Shown here piece after piece: positions 63,451-64,000 of a stretch of DNA of 64,000 nt; position 1 is the stretch's first letter, and each line of letters begins with the position of its first letter. The DNA is from Marinobacterium stanieri (GTDB taxonomy: Bacteria; Pseudomonadota; Gammaproteobacteria; Pseudomonadales; Balneatricaceae), in contig NZ_FTMN01000013.1 in NCBI RefSeq assembly GCF_900155945.1, forward strand, positions 1 to 64,000, read 5' to 3'. Made by a program: the position numbers and the translations under genes. Under the pieces are notes generated by a model that worked only from the letters and a program-made list of their open reading frames with translations, was not told the DNA's origin and searched no databases.

Positions 63451-64000
63451 TGCCCCGGTTGTTGATACCAGCACACAGAAGAAAAACTTCATATCAGGAC
63501 TTTTCAGCCTGTTTAGTTCTGCAACTCCTCATAGTGGGTTTAATCGCCTGCTTTTGGTGTTTGCTCTGGTTGGCGCCTTTTCTTGGTACTGGTGGATGAG
63601 CGAAGACAAACAGACCGCAAGCTTAGGACGCACAGAAACAAGTGAGTCTGCATCCGAAAGCACCAGCCTGGACACCAACACTCTTGATGCAGGTACGCGC
63701 GCGGAAATTGCCAAGCATGATGCGGAAGCAGCCGGTGAGGCGAGGGAGAAGGGGGAAAACTTCGCCGGTGCACGACCCGCCCCGGAAAAAACTAGCACCA
63801 AGGATGTTCTGGCCGGGATACGTGACCGAGCGAAGCTTAAGACAGATGTCGTTGCGGTTGAAGACGCAGCGCCTGCTGCTCCAGTTGATGTGCCGGTCTT
63901 CAAGTTGGACTTGGAAACTGCCAGCCGCGCATCGAGTCCGCGTGTAGAAGATGCCAAACAAAACACGGTTACGACCCAGCCTAAGCAGGAAAAGGAAAAT
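63443..64000 (+). CDS. dotG: DotG/TraO-like core protein (IcmE), N-terminal part, cut by window end
   Basis: The frame starts at ATG 63443 inside dotH and runs off the window after 186 codons without a stop. One membrane helix (RLLLVFALVGAFSWYWWM) is near residue 45, followed by a low-complexity Glu/Ala/Ser/Lys periplasmic region. DotG has the same layout, a transmembrane anchor, a long variable or repeat region and a C-terminal VirB10-like domain, which would lie beyond the edge. Its position behind dotH supports the name. Confidence 0.85.
   Translation, partial: MSDAPVVDTSTQKKNFISGLFSLFSSATPHSGFNRLLLVFALVGAFSWYWWMSEDKQTASLGRTETSESASESTSLDTNTLDAGTRAEIAKHDAEAAGEAREKGENFAGARPAPEKTSTKDVLAGIRDRAKLKTDVVAVEDAAPAAPVDVPVFKLDLETASRASSPRVEDAKQNTVTTQPKQEKEN

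Noticed and set aside
1-64000. tRNA or rRNA genes
   Set aside because: None recognised on either strand by reading; a covariance search would settle it.

Overview
The window looks like part of a large conjugative plasmid or integrative conjugative element from a gammaproteobacterium, probably of the Pseudomonadales/Oceanospirillales type. The main evidence is an I-type (type IVB, Dot/Icm or IncI Tra/Trb) secretion system spread over several operons: dotD-dotC-dotB-icmT (10.9-14.0 kb, plus strand), dotA (17.6-19.9 kb, minus), dotL and dotM (38.4-42.7 kb, minus) and dotI-dotH-dotG (61.7 kb to the window end, plus; dotG is cut by the edge). A DsbC-like protein in the TrbB position, a soluble lytic transglycosylase and a topoisomerase III fit the same conjugation machine. 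No relaxase, DotO/IcmB ATPase or replication initiator was recognised, so the transfer region must continue outside the window.

Layout. 0-6.8 kb: a sigma-54 activator and a five-gene operon resembling the Pseudomonas Fap functional-amyloid pathway (two secreted repeat proteins, a C39-type peptidase, a FapE-like secreted protein, a coiled-coil/beta-barrel outer-membrane protein), with a candidate -24/-12 promoter and activator palindrome. 6.8-10.4 kb: an IS66 remnant, a Sel1-repeat gene broken by an in-frame amber codon, and a tyrosine recombinase. 10.7-17.6 kb: the dotDCB-icmT operon, continued by a ParM/StbA-type actin ATPase and a tailed, probably disordered partner. 17.6-28 kb: dotA, and divergently a run of mostly secreted proteins of unknown function, including two Cys-containing paralogues, plus a 928-residue protein. 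28-37 kb: an AT-rich island (LysR regulator, small zinc-ribbon-like and membrane proteins) and a mosaic of insertion sequences (IS30, IS481, IS5), decayed siderophore genes and one intact cytoplasmic chemoreceptor. 37-45.6 kb: a tight minus-strand operon carrying the coupling complex DotL/DotM. 45.7-60.2 kb: a minus-strand operon of topB, a 3014-residue methyltransferase-helicase of the P1 DarB type, a Q/P-rich protein and a YqaJ/lambda-exonuclease-type nuclease. 60.2-64 kb: trbB-like gene and the dotI-H-G core-complex operon.

How it fits together: DotC/DotD/DotH/DotG build the envelope core, DotB powers it, DotA is the large inner-membrane/secreted component, DotL/DotM recruit substrate, and the lytic transglycosylase and DsbC-like isomerase help assembly. 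The methyltransferase-helicase, exonuclease and topoisomerase operon looks like a DNA-processing or anti-restriction module for the transferred DNA. Two IS30 copies in inverted orientation bracket the first 30 kb, which joins the Fap-like locus and half the conjugation genes in one potentially invertible segment. Promoter regions share repeated short motifs that suggest common control of the transfer operons.
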